NCBI GenBank assembly: GCA_947259585.1
Contig: CAMYMV010000008.1
Location: 1-64,000, forward strand
Direction of reading: 5' to 3'
Source of the DNA: an uncultured Gemmatimonadales bacterium
GTDB lineage: Bacteria; Gemmatimonadota; Gemmatimonadetes; Palauibacterales; Palauibacteraceae
DNA: 64,000 nt
In this document: positions 8,700-16,238 of the stretch, in pieces
Numbering within the stretch: the stretch's first letter is position 1
Layout: every line of letters begins with the position of its first letter
Program-made: the position numbers and the translations under genes
The notes under the pieces: model-generated
What the model saw: the letters and a program-made list of their open reading frames with translations, nothing else
What the model was told of the DNA's origin: nothing
Database searches by the model: none

Positions 8700-8733
8700 G
8701 TACTTATCTAACCTTGTTAGAGAACTAGAATAG
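8670..8733 (+). promoter_or_regulatory. A+T-rich island with 12-bp palindrome, possible promoter/operator for the downstream TPR gene
   Basis: From the end of apt to the next ATG the DNA is abruptly A+T-rich. It contains TATAAT at 8670-8675 and the perfect palindrome ATAAGTACTTAT at 8696-8707. No convincing -35 stands 16-18 bp in front of TATAAT, so the promoter reading is tentative. Confidence 0.35.
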
Positions 8734-9666
8734 ATGCCCGGAGCCGTAGCCAAGAAGAAGCGGAAAGACGAGCTGTCGCAGGAGGACCGTTTCCTCCAGT
8801 TCGTCGAAGATGGAAGCGCGTGGGTGCAGTCCCATACGCGTGCCGTCCTCCTGATCTCCGTGGGCCTCGTCCTCCTTGTCGGAGGATTCCTGTACTATCG
8901 GAGCTATCGAGAGAGCCTGCGCACGCGGGCGGCGATCGAGCTGAACCAGCTCCGGGCGACGCTGACGGTCGCTGACGCCGTCCCACGCCTGACCGGTTTC
9001 GTGGCGCGATTCGACGGCACGCCCGCCGCGACGGACGGCCGGTTGCTCCTGGCCAAGATCCAGCTTCAGAACGGTCAACCTCAGGCGGCGTTGGGCGTCC
9101 TCGATCCGATCGCCTCGGAACCGGTGGATATCCCGAGCGGGTACGCCGTAAAGCTCCTACTCGCCGAAGCCTACAAGAACGCCGGGGAGCCCGAGCGAGC
9201 CCTCGACCAGTTGGACGCGATCATCAACGGCGCCTACGTGCCCTACCAGCGGCACCGTGCGCTGGCGGAGCGGGGAAGGCTGCTTGCGGATCTCGGTCGC
9301 CTGGAGGAGGCTGCGCTGGCCTATCAGCGTCTCGTGGACGACGAGAGCGCCACCGATGATCTGTATCGGGTGCGTCTCGGCGAGATCCAGGCGATGATCG
9401 CCTCCGGAGCGACGCCTCTGCCGACGACCTTCTCGGCACCCGCGCCGGCTCCCCCCGAAGAGGGTGCCGAGGCTCTGATTCCGGGTGCAGAGGAATCCGG
9501 CTCCGACCCGGCGCCGGAGGTAGGTACCGTAGTCGACACGACGGCCACACAGGATGCGGACTCGGTTCCTGAATCCGTCCCCGAATCCACCCCCGACTCC
9601 GTCGCTGAATTCGCCCCCGACTCGGAGCCCGCCGCCGATTCCGCGTCGGCCGGAGGCTCAGGCTAG
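8734..9666 (+). CDS. Membrane-anchored tetratricopeptide-repeat protein (YfgM-like layout)
   Basis: A 310-residue protein. A basic N-terminus (KKKRKDE) comes first, then one transmembrane helix at about residues 40-60 (VLLISVGLVLLVGGFLYY). A periplasmic helical-repeat region of about 150 residues with TPR-like hairpins follows (AEAYKNAGEPERALDQLDAI; LADLGRLEEAALAYQRLV). The last 75 residues are a low-complexity, acidic Pro/Glu/Ser/Asp tail with repeated PESxP-D units. The architecture resembles YfgM-type ancillary proteins of the Sec translocon, but sequence similarity by eye is weak. The function is therefore open. Confidence 0.75.
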   Translation: MPGAVAKKKRKDELSQEDRFLQFVEDGSAWVQSHTRAVLLISVGLVLLVGGFLYYRSYRESLRTRAAIELNQLRATLTVADAVPRLTGFVARFDGTPAATDGRLLLAKIQLQNGQPQAALGVLDPIASEPVDIPSGYAVKLLLAEAYKNAGEPERALDQLDAIINGAYVPYQRHRALAERGRLLADLGRLEEAALAYQRLVDDESATDDLYRVRLGEIQAMIASGATPLPTTFSAPAPAPPEEGAEALIPGAEESGSDPAPEVGTVVDTTATQDADSVPESVPESTPDSVAEFAPDSEPAADSASAGGSG

Positions 9667-9788
9667 GCCCGAGTCCGAACGACCCGGTCGGCCGCCGAGT
9701 CGGTCCCCAACGCTTCGACGCTTTTCACGCCTCTCTCAAGCCCCGATGCTTCCGGAGCCCTGGGCTCCCCCTCGTGGATCCCGGTTTT

Positions 9789-9824
9789 GCCCTCCTGACG
9801 TCTTCTGAGGGCTTTCTTCCTGTT
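9789..9824 (+). terminator. Candidate intrinsic terminator after the TPR gene
   Basis: GCCCTC at 9789-9794 pairs with GAGGGC at 9807-9812 across a 12-nt loop and is followed at once by TTTCTTCCTGTT. It lies 122 bp after the stop codon. The stem is only 6 bp, so strength is uncertain. A second hairpin, GGAGCC/GGCTCC at 9754-9768, lies just upstream without a T tract. Confidence 0.5.
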
Positions 9825-9895
9825 CACTGAGCCCCTTGAGGTCTTCCGCACTGGTGGCTCTGTCTCTGTCTGGCTCTGTATGTGTGCCAACGGCG

Positions 9896-9911
9896 CATAA
9901 TGTACATTATG
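9896..9911. repeat. 16-bp perfect palindrome
   Basis: CATAATGTACATTATG is its own reverse complement. It stands out as A+T-rich in a G+C-rich gap and could be a protein-binding site or a hairpin. No nearby start codon makes an operator role obvious. Confidence 0.6.
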
Positions 9912-9955
9912 TAAACTCGCCGTAAACATGGGTAGGCGGATGAGCCCACCCGATC

Positions 9956-9972
9956 CCCTCCCTGTGGGAGGG
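9956..9972. terminator. Hairpin between convergent genes, possible bidirectional terminator
   Basis: CCCTCCC pairs perfectly with GGGAGGG around a TGT loop. It sits 78 bp beyond the stop of the minus-strand DPM1-like gene. No U tract follows on either strand, so it may only block or pause transcription. Confidence 0.4.
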
Positions 9973-10050
9973 TCGTACCCCCTCTCCTGAGCTTCTCGCG
10001 TGACCTGAAGCGGGGGGAGCTAGTTAGTTATGAGCGTAGTGAGTTAAAGC

Positions 10051-10878
10051 TCAGAGACGGCCGAAGAGACTCTTGAGACGAAGCCACCAGACCCGCCAGA
10101 TCGCCTCGCGCACGATCCCGCCGGACATCTTGCTCTCTCCCTCGGCGCGCTCGACGAAGACGATCGGGATTTCGGCGATGTCGAAGCCGCCCTTCCAGGC
10201 CCTGAAGTTCATCTCGATCTGGAAGGCGTATCCGGTCGAGGCGACACGATCGAAGTCGATCGCCTCGAGCACCTCTCGCCGGAAGCACTTGAAGCCGGCC
10301 GTACTGTCCGTGAGACGGAGGCCGGTGACCCACCTGGCGTACTTGTTGGCGGCATAGCTCAGCAAGAGCCTGGACATGGGCCAATTCACGACGTTGACGC
10401 CTCGCAGGTAGCGGGAGCCCACGACAAGATCGTGGCTCTCGATCGCGGCCAGGAATTCGACCAGATAGGCGGGATCGTGCGATAGATCGGAATCCATCTC
10501 GAACAGGACGTCGTATCCGCGCTCGAGGCCTTCGCTGAAGCCGGCCAGGTAGGCAGAGCCGAGGCCCAGCTTGCCGGAGCGGTGAAGGACGGTTATCCGG
10601 TCGCTCCGCCCAGCCATCTCCTCGGCCACGTCCCCCGTTCCGTCCGGAGAGGCGTCGTCGACGACGAGCACGTCGAGCCGGTCGTCCTGCTCGAGGATTC
10701 GAGGCACGATCTTCCCGAGGCTCTCCCGCTCGTTGAAGGTCGGGAGCACCACGAGTCCTCTTCCCCCTCCGCTCGCCCTCGTGCGGAGCTCGTCGGGACC
10801 CGACTCCCCGGAGCGGGACTCGCCCGTCGAGGAAGTCATCCGCTCGTCGCCCGCATCGTTCGAAGTCGCATCACGCAT
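10051..10878 (-). CDS. Polyprenol-phosphate mannose synthase-like glycosyltransferase (DPM1 type, GT2)
   Basis: A 275-residue GT-A-fold enzyme. A Ser/Gly/Glu-rich leader of about 40 residues precedes VVLPTFNERESLGKIV, then VVDDASPDGTGD and the metal/donor motif EMDSDLSHDP near residue 140, all DPM1-like. It lacks the C-terminal membrane helices of GtrB/ArnC types. Such enzymes load a sugar from a nucleotide donor (usually GDP-mannose) onto polyprenyl phosphate, giving the lipid-linked donor used by periplasmic membrane glycosyltransferases. YfhO-like and GT39-like candidates are encoded just upstream in the same run. It overlaps the flippase-like gene by 8 bp. The sugar is inferred. Confidence 0.88.
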   Translation of the reverse strand: MRDATSNDAGDERMTSSTGESRSGESGPDELRTRASGGGRGLVVLPTFNERESLGKIVPRILEQDDRLDVLVVDDASPDGTGDVAEEMAGRSDRITVLHRSGKLGLGSAYLAGFSEGLERGYDVLFEMDSDLSHDPAYLVEFLAAIESHDLVVGSRYLRGVNVVNWPMSRLLLSYAANKYARWVTGLRLTDSTAGFKCFRREVLEAIDFDRVASTGYAFQIEMNFRAWKGGFDIAEIPIVFVERAEGESKMSGGIVREAIWRVWWLRLKSLFGRL

Positions 10879-11851
10879 CGTCCGGTTGCGTCTCTCCTTT
10901 ACCGAAGCCGCCGCGCAGAAGCACGGCGATGCCGAACGCCGCCAGCTCCGAAACGATCGTCCAGAGGCGCGCCAGCAAGGCGATCCCCACCGCGGCGGCC
11001 GCCGGAAGCGGCGTCACGGCGGTGAGCAGCAGGGCCATCGCACCCTCCCGAACGATGAGGCCGCCGGGCGTCACGATGGCCAGATAGCCCGCCACGTAGC
11101 TGGCCGCGAAGACCCCGGCGAGCGTCCGGATGTCACTCACCGGCGCCTCGGACACCCCCGCGACCAGGAACCATAGCCCCGCCCCGTAAACCCACCAGGC
11201 CAGCAGGAGTGCCACCCCCAGGATCCAGGAGGAGGCCCCGCCCTTCGGGCGCTCGCGCTCGATAACCGAGGAGACCGCCGGGCCGTCCTCTCGCAGCAGC
11301 CTGGCGAGTGCAGCGGTGGCTCGACGCAGGACGGTCGGGTGAAGGGTGAGGGCGAGCGCGACGGCAAGGCCGACCGGCAGCAGGATCGAGCCTCCGAAGG
11401 CATCTCCGATCCGATTCCCGAGCGTGAGCAGAGCGGCGGCGATGCCGCTCACCAGCACCACGATCTGGAAGACGAGCGCCGCCACGAGCGCCACGGAACC
11501 GGATCGGCCCGTGCCCCGCATGTAGGCTGCCAGCCCCGCCAGCTGCCAGATCTTGCCGGGGATGTACCGTCCGAGGTTGGAGCCTACCCAGGCCGCCACC
11601 CCCTCCGCATACCGGACGTCCTCGCCCAATCGGCGAGCCAGCCAGGTCCACAGGGCCGCCATGCCGAGCAGGTTCGCCGTGCCGAGCGCGAGGGCCGCGA
11701 GAAGCCACCCCGGTCGGACGGTCCAGGCGCCGCCCCTCGATCCCCCGAGCTCGGCGAAAGCGCTCCACTGGCCCCGGAGGGCGAGCAGGACGAAGGTAAG
11801 CGCCGCGAGCAGGAAGACGGCGAGCCCGAACCGCTTCCACCGGTCGCTCAA
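10871..11851 (-). CDS. Lysylphosphatidylglycerol synthase TM-region / UPF0104-type membrane protein (flippase-like)
   Basis: A 326-residue polytopic inner-membrane protein with roughly eight hydrophobic segments. It shows the UPF0104 marks WVGSNLGRYIPGKIWQLAG near residue 95 and VTPGGLIVREGAM near residue 275. This family is the membrane part of MprF (aa-PG flippase) and occurs as a stand-alone protein near glycosyltransferases. Its cargo here is not known; a lipid-linked sugar is a reasonable guess from the neighbours. The start appears to be TTG at 11851. Fourteen bases separate it from the upstream YfhO-like gene. Confidence 0.85.
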   Translation of the reverse strand: MSDRWKRFGLAVFLLAALTFVLLALRGQWSAFAELGGSRGGAWTVRPGWLLAALALGTANLLGMAALWTWLARRLGEDVRYAEGVAAWVGSNLGRYIPGKIWQLAGLAAYMRGTGRSGSVALVAALVFQIVVLVSGIAAALLTLGNRIGDAFGGSILLPVGLAVALALTLHPTVLRRATAALARLLREDGPAVSSVIERERPKGGASSWILGVALLLAWWVYGAGLWFLVAGVSEAPVSDIRTLAGVFAASYVAGYLAIVTPGGLIVREGAMALLLTAVTPLPAAAAVGIALLARLWTIVSELAAFGIAVLLRGGFGKGETQPDDA

Positions 11852-11865
11852 GCGGACCCCGTGGC

Positions 11866-14217
11866 CTATTCCTGGTCGGATGCCGGTCGCCGCCGGAGCA
11901 GCAGCCAGGCGGCGGCGAGCAGAGTGAGGGTCGCGGTGAGGGCGGAGATGATGGCGGAGGCGAAGATAGACGTCGAACGATACCTGAAGACCAACTCGTG
12001 CTCCCCTGCGGGCACGTGCACACCGCGAAAGGCGACGTTCGTGCGGTGGATCGGGACCGGGTCTCCGTCGATCCGGGCCTCCCAGTCCGGATGATAGATC
12101 TCACTCACGAAGAGAAGACCGGGGCTTTCGGCGGAGACCGACAAGACGACCTCGTTCGGCGTGTAGGATCGAACGCTCGCCTCTCCGCTGCCGGCCGAGA
12201 TCTCCGCGTCCTCCCCAGCAGCGCGTGATCTCGAGGAGGAGCCGGCGTACTCCCACGTCTCCACCACCGCCTGTTCCAGCGGGTCGATGAGCCCCAGGGT
12301 GGCGTCCAGCGCAGCCGTCGAGTCTTCGACGGTCACGATGCTGGCCGGGAAGAAGGCGTGCGGCGTCGTGTCCGAGATGCGATAGACCCGACCCTTCATC
12401 CCCTCGGCCGCCTCCGTGAGGAAGGGTAGGTTGATCTGCTCGGCCGTGGTGAGATACTTGAGATCGAGCAGCGACCACAGGACCCGGCGGCCTCCGAGAT
12501 TGGCGTACTCCAGCCCGCCCACCAACCGCTCGTACCACTTGAGCCTGAAGTTCTGGCTGCCGGTGACCGCAGGAATCGAAAAGTACATGAGCTCGTTGGG
12601 CCGGTAGGAATCGGGCAGCGGCCAGGCCCGTGCTCCGGGTGCCAGCTCGGCGGCCAGGCCACGCAGCGCGGGGTCTTCCGGGAGCAGCTGTTCCGCGGGG
12701 AGCGCGATCAGGTAGCGTCCGGCCACCCGGCCCATGTCCAGCGCGCCCAGGGTCAGGAGCACGGCACAGATCCACTCTCCTACCCGGCGCCGTTCCACCG
12801 CACGCGCGGCGCCCAGCGTGGCGGCCCACACCACGAGGCCGAGTCTCGCCCCGAAACGCAGCCTCTCCAGAACCTCCGCGGGCGGCTCTCGCGTCCACCC
12901 CTCGGGGAACCAGGCATGAAAGACCCAGCGGATCAGGCCCTCCGGCGCGAGTGCGGCCGCGAGCAGGGGAAGCGCCAGCACGCTGGAGCCCAGGAGAATT
13001 CTCGGCCAGGGCAGTCCCCCGCCCTCCCTGGAATCCGCGATAGCCTGCCACCCGAAGCCGGCGAGCATTGCCACCGCGAACGTCACCGGACCGAGCATCA
13101 TGGAGGGGGCGCGAAAGCGTCCGATCAAAGGGACGACCGCATAGGCCAGGCGGTGGAGGGGCGTCGCCGCTCCAAGGGCGAAGAGAAGGCCCAGCGCCGC
13201 CGCTGCGGCGAAGAACCACTGCCTGGGATCCCTCCGGGAGCTCAGCAGCCCGATCGCCGCCAGAAGGAGCGGCAGGACTCCGAGGTACTCGGTGTGCAGC
13301 TTGAAGGGGTTCGTCCCCCAGTAGAGATCGAGCGAACCGACCAGGTCGGGAAGCAGGAGCGCCGAGAGCTCCTGAGGCGGCAAGGCCCAGGAGCTGGCGA
13401 ACGCGTACCCTTCCTGGCCTGGCACGCCGCGTACGGCCATGTCCAGCAGCCCGGCCGTGGGCCATAGCTGCACCGCGCCGACGAGGGCGGCGATGAGGAA
13501 GGCGAGCGCGTAAAGGCCGGCGTTGGACAGCACCGGGCGCAGCGATCCGGCTTCCCGATATCTGATCCAGAGAGCGAAGAGGGCGTACGCCGAGAGTGCC
13601 AGCGAGGAGAAGTACATCACCTGCACGTGCGGCGTGAAGATCTGCGCGCCGACGACGAGGCCGAGGAGCAGGAACCAGGCTGCTCGCCCACTCCGCATGC
13701 CGCGCTCCAGCAGGCCGAACGCAAGCGGGATCAGAACCATCGCGAACAGACGCCCGTCGTGGCCGCCGTACAGGGTGGAGAGGAGGTAGCCGCCAAACAT
13801 GAAGGAGACGCCGGTCACCGCCGAGGCCCACCGCCCCAGCCCGAACGAGCGTCCCGCGAAGTAGCCGAACGCGCCCGAGAGGAAGGTGTGGGCCACGAAC
13901 GTCCAACCGATGGCGCGGTATAGCGGCATCGCCAGGTAGAGGAGGGTCGTCGGGTAGAACACGGGCCCGGGGAGCACGGCGAGGAACGGGAGGCCTCCGT
14001 AGACGAACGGGTTCCAGAGGGGCAGGCCCCGCCCCGCCCTCAGCTCCTCCACGGCAAAGTTCCTCAACTGGTAGGCCTGATCCAGCATGTCGGTGCCGAA
14101 GAGCATTCGGTCGCCGTGAAACACGAAGTCGCGGTAGAGGAAGACCGTCGCGGCCGCCGCCGCGAGCAGGAAGCCTACGGTTCCCCACCAGCCGGGACGC
14201 CGGTCGTCGGCGGTCAT
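11866..14217 (-). CDS. YfhO-like large membrane protein (bacterial membrane glycosyltransferase type)
   Basis: A 783-residue protein. The first 530 residues form about 12 or more transmembrane segments. A soluble extracytoplasmic beta domain follows (VVLSVSAESPGLLFVSEIYHPDWEARIDG), then a final helix (AIISALTATLTLLAAAWLLL) and basic tail. The layout, the early motif LWNPFVYGGLPFLA and the C-terminal YPGWxA-like element match YfhO, which in Bacillus helps glycosylate lipoteichoic acid from a lipid-linked sugar. The ATG at 14217 overlaps the methyltransferase stop by 4 bp and starts right before the first helix; the frame is open for 40 more codons upstream. The acceptor is unknown. Confidence 0.85.
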   Translation of the reverse strand: MTADDRRPGWWGTVGFLLAAAAATVFLYRDFVFHGDRMLFGTDMLDQAYQLRNFAVEELRAGRGLPLWNPFVYGGLPFLAVLPGPVFYPTTLLYLAMPLYRAIGWTFVAHTFLSGAFGYFAGRSFGLGRWASAVTGVSFMFGGYLLSTLYGGHDGRLFAMVLIPLAFGLLERGMRSGRAAWFLLLGLVVGAQIFTPHVQVMYFSSLALSAYALFALWIRYREAGSLRPVLSNAGLYALAFLIAALVGAVQLWPTAGLLDMAVRGVPGQEGYAFASSWALPPQELSALLLPDLVGSLDLYWGTNPFKLHTEYLGVLPLLLAAIGLLSSRRDPRQWFFAAAAALGLLFALGAATPLHRLAYAVVPLIGRFRAPSMMLGPVTFAVAMLAGFGWQAIADSREGGGLPWPRILLGSSVLALPLLAAALAPEGLIRWVFHAWFPEGWTREPPAEVLERLRFGARLGLVVWAATLGAARAVERRRVGEWICAVLLTLGALDMGRVAGRYLIALPAEQLLPEDPALRGLAAELAPGARAWPLPDSYRPNELMYFSIPAVTGSQNFRLKWYERLVGGLEYANLGGRRVLWSLLDLKYLTTAEQINLPFLTEAAEGMKGRVYRISDTTPHAFFPASIVTVEDSTAALDATLGLIDPLEQAVVETWEYAGSSSRSRAAGEDAEISAGSGEASVRSYTPNEVVLSVSAESPGLLFVSEIYHPDWEARIDGDPVPIHRTNVAFRGVHVPAGEHELVFRYRSTSIFASAIISALTATLTLLAAAWLLLRRRPASDQE

Positions 14218-14981
14218 GGGGCGGGCCTTTCCAGCATGAAGAACCACTGGGGGGAGAGGGCACGCAGAGCACGGTCGACTACCGAAGCCGGAAGAGTGCG
14301 GAACGACCTCCAGGTTCGCTCCCAGGTCGGACCCCACGTCGTGGCGATCAGGTCGTCGATGGCCCGACGCGTAATGTCGCGCACGCGGAAACCCGGACCC
14401 GACATCGCCTGCTGGAGGCGTCTGTAGGAAAGGTAGCGGATGTCATCGTATTCTCGTCCTCTTCCGCTCGCGCGCAGATAGGCGTTGGCGGCGGCCCTCG
14501 GCAACCAGCTCAGAAGCGGAAGCCGGTAGTGGGGCTCGATCAGGACGTACCGGTTGCCCGCCGACACGAAGGCCTGACCGCCGGGTCGGAGCACTCGATG
14601 AGCCTCCGCGAAGAGGCGCGCGTGACCGCCGACATGCTCGTACACGTGGTTCATGATCAGGAAGTCGAGGGCCTGGTCGGCGATCGGAAGGCGAAGGATG
14701 TCCCCACGGACCATGCCTCGGCGCTCGACGATCGAATCTTCTGATATCTCTATACCTAAAATAGGCTTAGCGATGGCGTTTTCCAGTACATTCTTGATGA
14801 TGCCCGTCCCGGATCCGAGGTCGGCGATTCGCTCGGCCGCGGCCAGCTCGTTCGAGCAGAGCTCGGCGATCACGCGCGCCTTCCGGCGTCGACTCTCGAG
14901 GTAGGCGGCGCTGCGAAGTCTCGCTTCGTACCAGTCGCCGGCTCCCTCCCCGTTGCCTCCCACCACCGGATCTCGACTCAC
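14214..14981 (-). CDS. Class I SAM-dependent methyltransferase
   Basis: A 255-residue protein with the SAM-binding motif ERIADLGSGTGIIKNVL near residue 55. The post-II motif LDFLIMNHVYEHVG and AHRVLRPGGQAFVSAGNRY are typical of Methyltransf_11/UbiE-like enzymes. The C-terminal half may bind the acceptor. Position within a glycan-assembly run, overlapping GT4 and YfhO genes by 4 bp each, suggests methylation of a sugar or lipid carrier, but that is context only. A stretch near 14745-14770 (ISEDS, GIEIS region) uses unusually A+T-rich codons for this genome. Confidence 0.87.
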   Translation of the reverse strand: MSRDPVVGGNGEGAGDWYEARLRSAAYLESRRRKARVIAELCSNELAAAERIADLGSGTGIIKNVLENAIAKPILGIEISEDSIVERRGMVRGDILRLPIADQALDFLIMNHVYEHVGGHARLFAEAHRVLRPGGQAFVSAGNRYVLIEPHYRLPLLSWLPRAAANAYLRASGRGREYDDIRYLSYRRLQQAMSGPGFRVRDITRRAIDDLIATTWGPTWERTWRSFRTLPASVVDRALRALSPQWFFMLERPAP

Positions 14982-16237
14982 GATCCTCCTGCGCGTGCCC
15001 GCGAGCGCCTCGAGAGGCCTGCGTGATATACGGTCTCGAGCTCCTCGGTGATACGATCGAGCGAGAAGCGACTCTCAACGGTGGCGCGCCCGCGGCTGGC
15101 GACGTCGCGTGCCCGCTCCGGGTCGCCCGCGATCTCGAGGATGGTCTCCGCCAGGGCTGTCGGGTTGGCGGGCGGGACCAGCCAGCCCGTTTCCCCGGGC
15201 CGGACGATGTCCGGGATGCCTCCCACATCGGACCCGATCGCCGGCCTCTCGAAGCCCAGGGCCTCGAGAAGCACGACACCCAGACCTTCGGTGTCTCCCT
15301 TCGCGTCGATCACCGCCGGCAGCACGAAGATGTCGCACGCCTCGTAGAATCCGCGAAGATCAGGCTCCGGAACGTGCCCGGCAAAGCGGACCTCCCGTTC
15401 AACTCCCGCTCTCCTCGCCGCCTCCTGGATCGTGCTCTTCCACTCGCCCTCGCCCACGATCGTCAGCTCTGCGGACCTGGCCTGGCGAACGAGAGCGAGC
15501 GCTTCGACCAGATGCTCTACGCCCTTCCGTTGGACCAGACGCCCGACGAACAGCAGGCGCAGCGGTCCCTCGCCCGTCAGCGCGGGGCGCCCTTCCCCCC
15601 CGGGTATCGCAAGGCCGGCCCCGAACGGGATCACCTGGATGTCGCGGTCGGCCAGCGCCCGTACCCTGGTGGCGGTGGCGGAGGAGATGGCGGTGACGGC
15701 ATCGGCGGTTCGAGCGCTCCAGGCGAGGAGCGGGCGTAGCCAGCGAGCGCGGCGTTCCACCCAGCTGATCTCGACGCTGTAGAAGGTGCAGACGAGGGCC
15801 GCCCGGCCTCCCGACGCGAGACGGGCGGCCGCGCCGAACAGGGCGTGAGGCACCGGCCAGTGTACGTGCACGACATCGGGATGCCGCCGTCCCGAACGCG
15901 CGGAAGCCAGCAGCCCGCCGGCCACGTATGAGGGCAAGAGGGCCGCGTATGCCGGCGATCGTCTCAGGCGATCCGGCACGGTCTCGTCGTGAGTGAGGGT
16001 CTCCCACGATCGGGGGGCATAGCGAAAGCGCTCGACCGGTATGCCGCCGATGCGCTGCGGCCCGAGCCCCCGATAGGACGGCGCCAGAATCGACGCGTCC
16101 ATTCCGCGCGCCCGCTGGGCGGAGACGAGCGCCGAAAGCCAGGGCGTGATGATGTCTTCCTCGTAGCGCTGGAAGGCCGTGACGATGTGGACGACGCGGA
16201 GGCCCTCTGGCCGTCTCGATTCATCCATGTCAGTCAT
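14978..16237 (-). CDS. Glycosyltransferase family 4 protein
   Basis: A 419-residue retaining glycosyltransferase of the GT-B fold. The N-terminal domain carries VVHIVTAFQRYEED and DVVHVHWPVPHAL. The C-terminal donor domain carries LRLLFVGRLVQRKGVEHLVEAL, the conserved EALGFERPAIGSDVGGIPDIV signature near residue 340, and a WLVPPANPTALAE stretch. It probably adds a sugar from a nucleotide donor to a polysaccharide or glycolipid at the inner face of the membrane. It is separated from the GT39-like gene by one base and overlaps the methyltransferase by 4 bp. Confidence 0.92.
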   Translation of the reverse strand: MTDMDESRRPEGLRVVHIVTAFQRYEEDIITPWLSALVSAQRARGMDASILAPSYRGLGPQRIGGIPVERFRYAPRSWETLTHDETVPDRLRRSPAYAALLPSYVAGGLLASARSGRRHPDVVHVHWPVPHALFGAAARLASGGRAALVCTFYSVEISWVERRARWLRPLLAWSARTADAVTAISSATATRVRALADRDIQVIPFGAGLAIPGGEGRPALTGEGPLRLLFVGRLVQRKGVEHLVEALALVRQARSAELTIVGEGEWKSTIQEAARRAGVEREVRFAGHVPEPDLRGFYEACDIFVLPAVIDAKGDTEGLGVVLLEALGFERPAIGSDVGGIPDIVRPGETGWLVPPANPTALAETILEIAGDPERARDVASRGRATVESRFSLDRITEELETVYHAGLSRRSRARAGGS

Positions 16238-16238
16238 A

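Larger units (their letters stand above)
9667..10050. other. Non-coding gap between convergent genes
   Basis: A 384-bp stretch between the TPR gene (+) and the DPM1-like gene (-). I see no credible gene. It holds a GC hairpin at 9754-9768, an intrinsic-terminator-like structure at 9789-9824, a 16-bp palindrome at 9896-9911 and a 7-bp hairpin at 9956-9972. The inverted pair GAGCT/AGCTC brackets its right end (about 10017 and 10047). Confidence 0.7.

Noticed and set aside
9663..9929. 88-codon minus-strand frame in the intergenic gap
   Set aside because: It covers a terminator-like hairpin, has no Shine-Dalgarno and no recognisable domain.
12101..14272. 723-codon open frame on the minus strand
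   Set aside because: Same strand but other frame than the YfhO-like gene; Arg/Pro-rich with no membrane segments.
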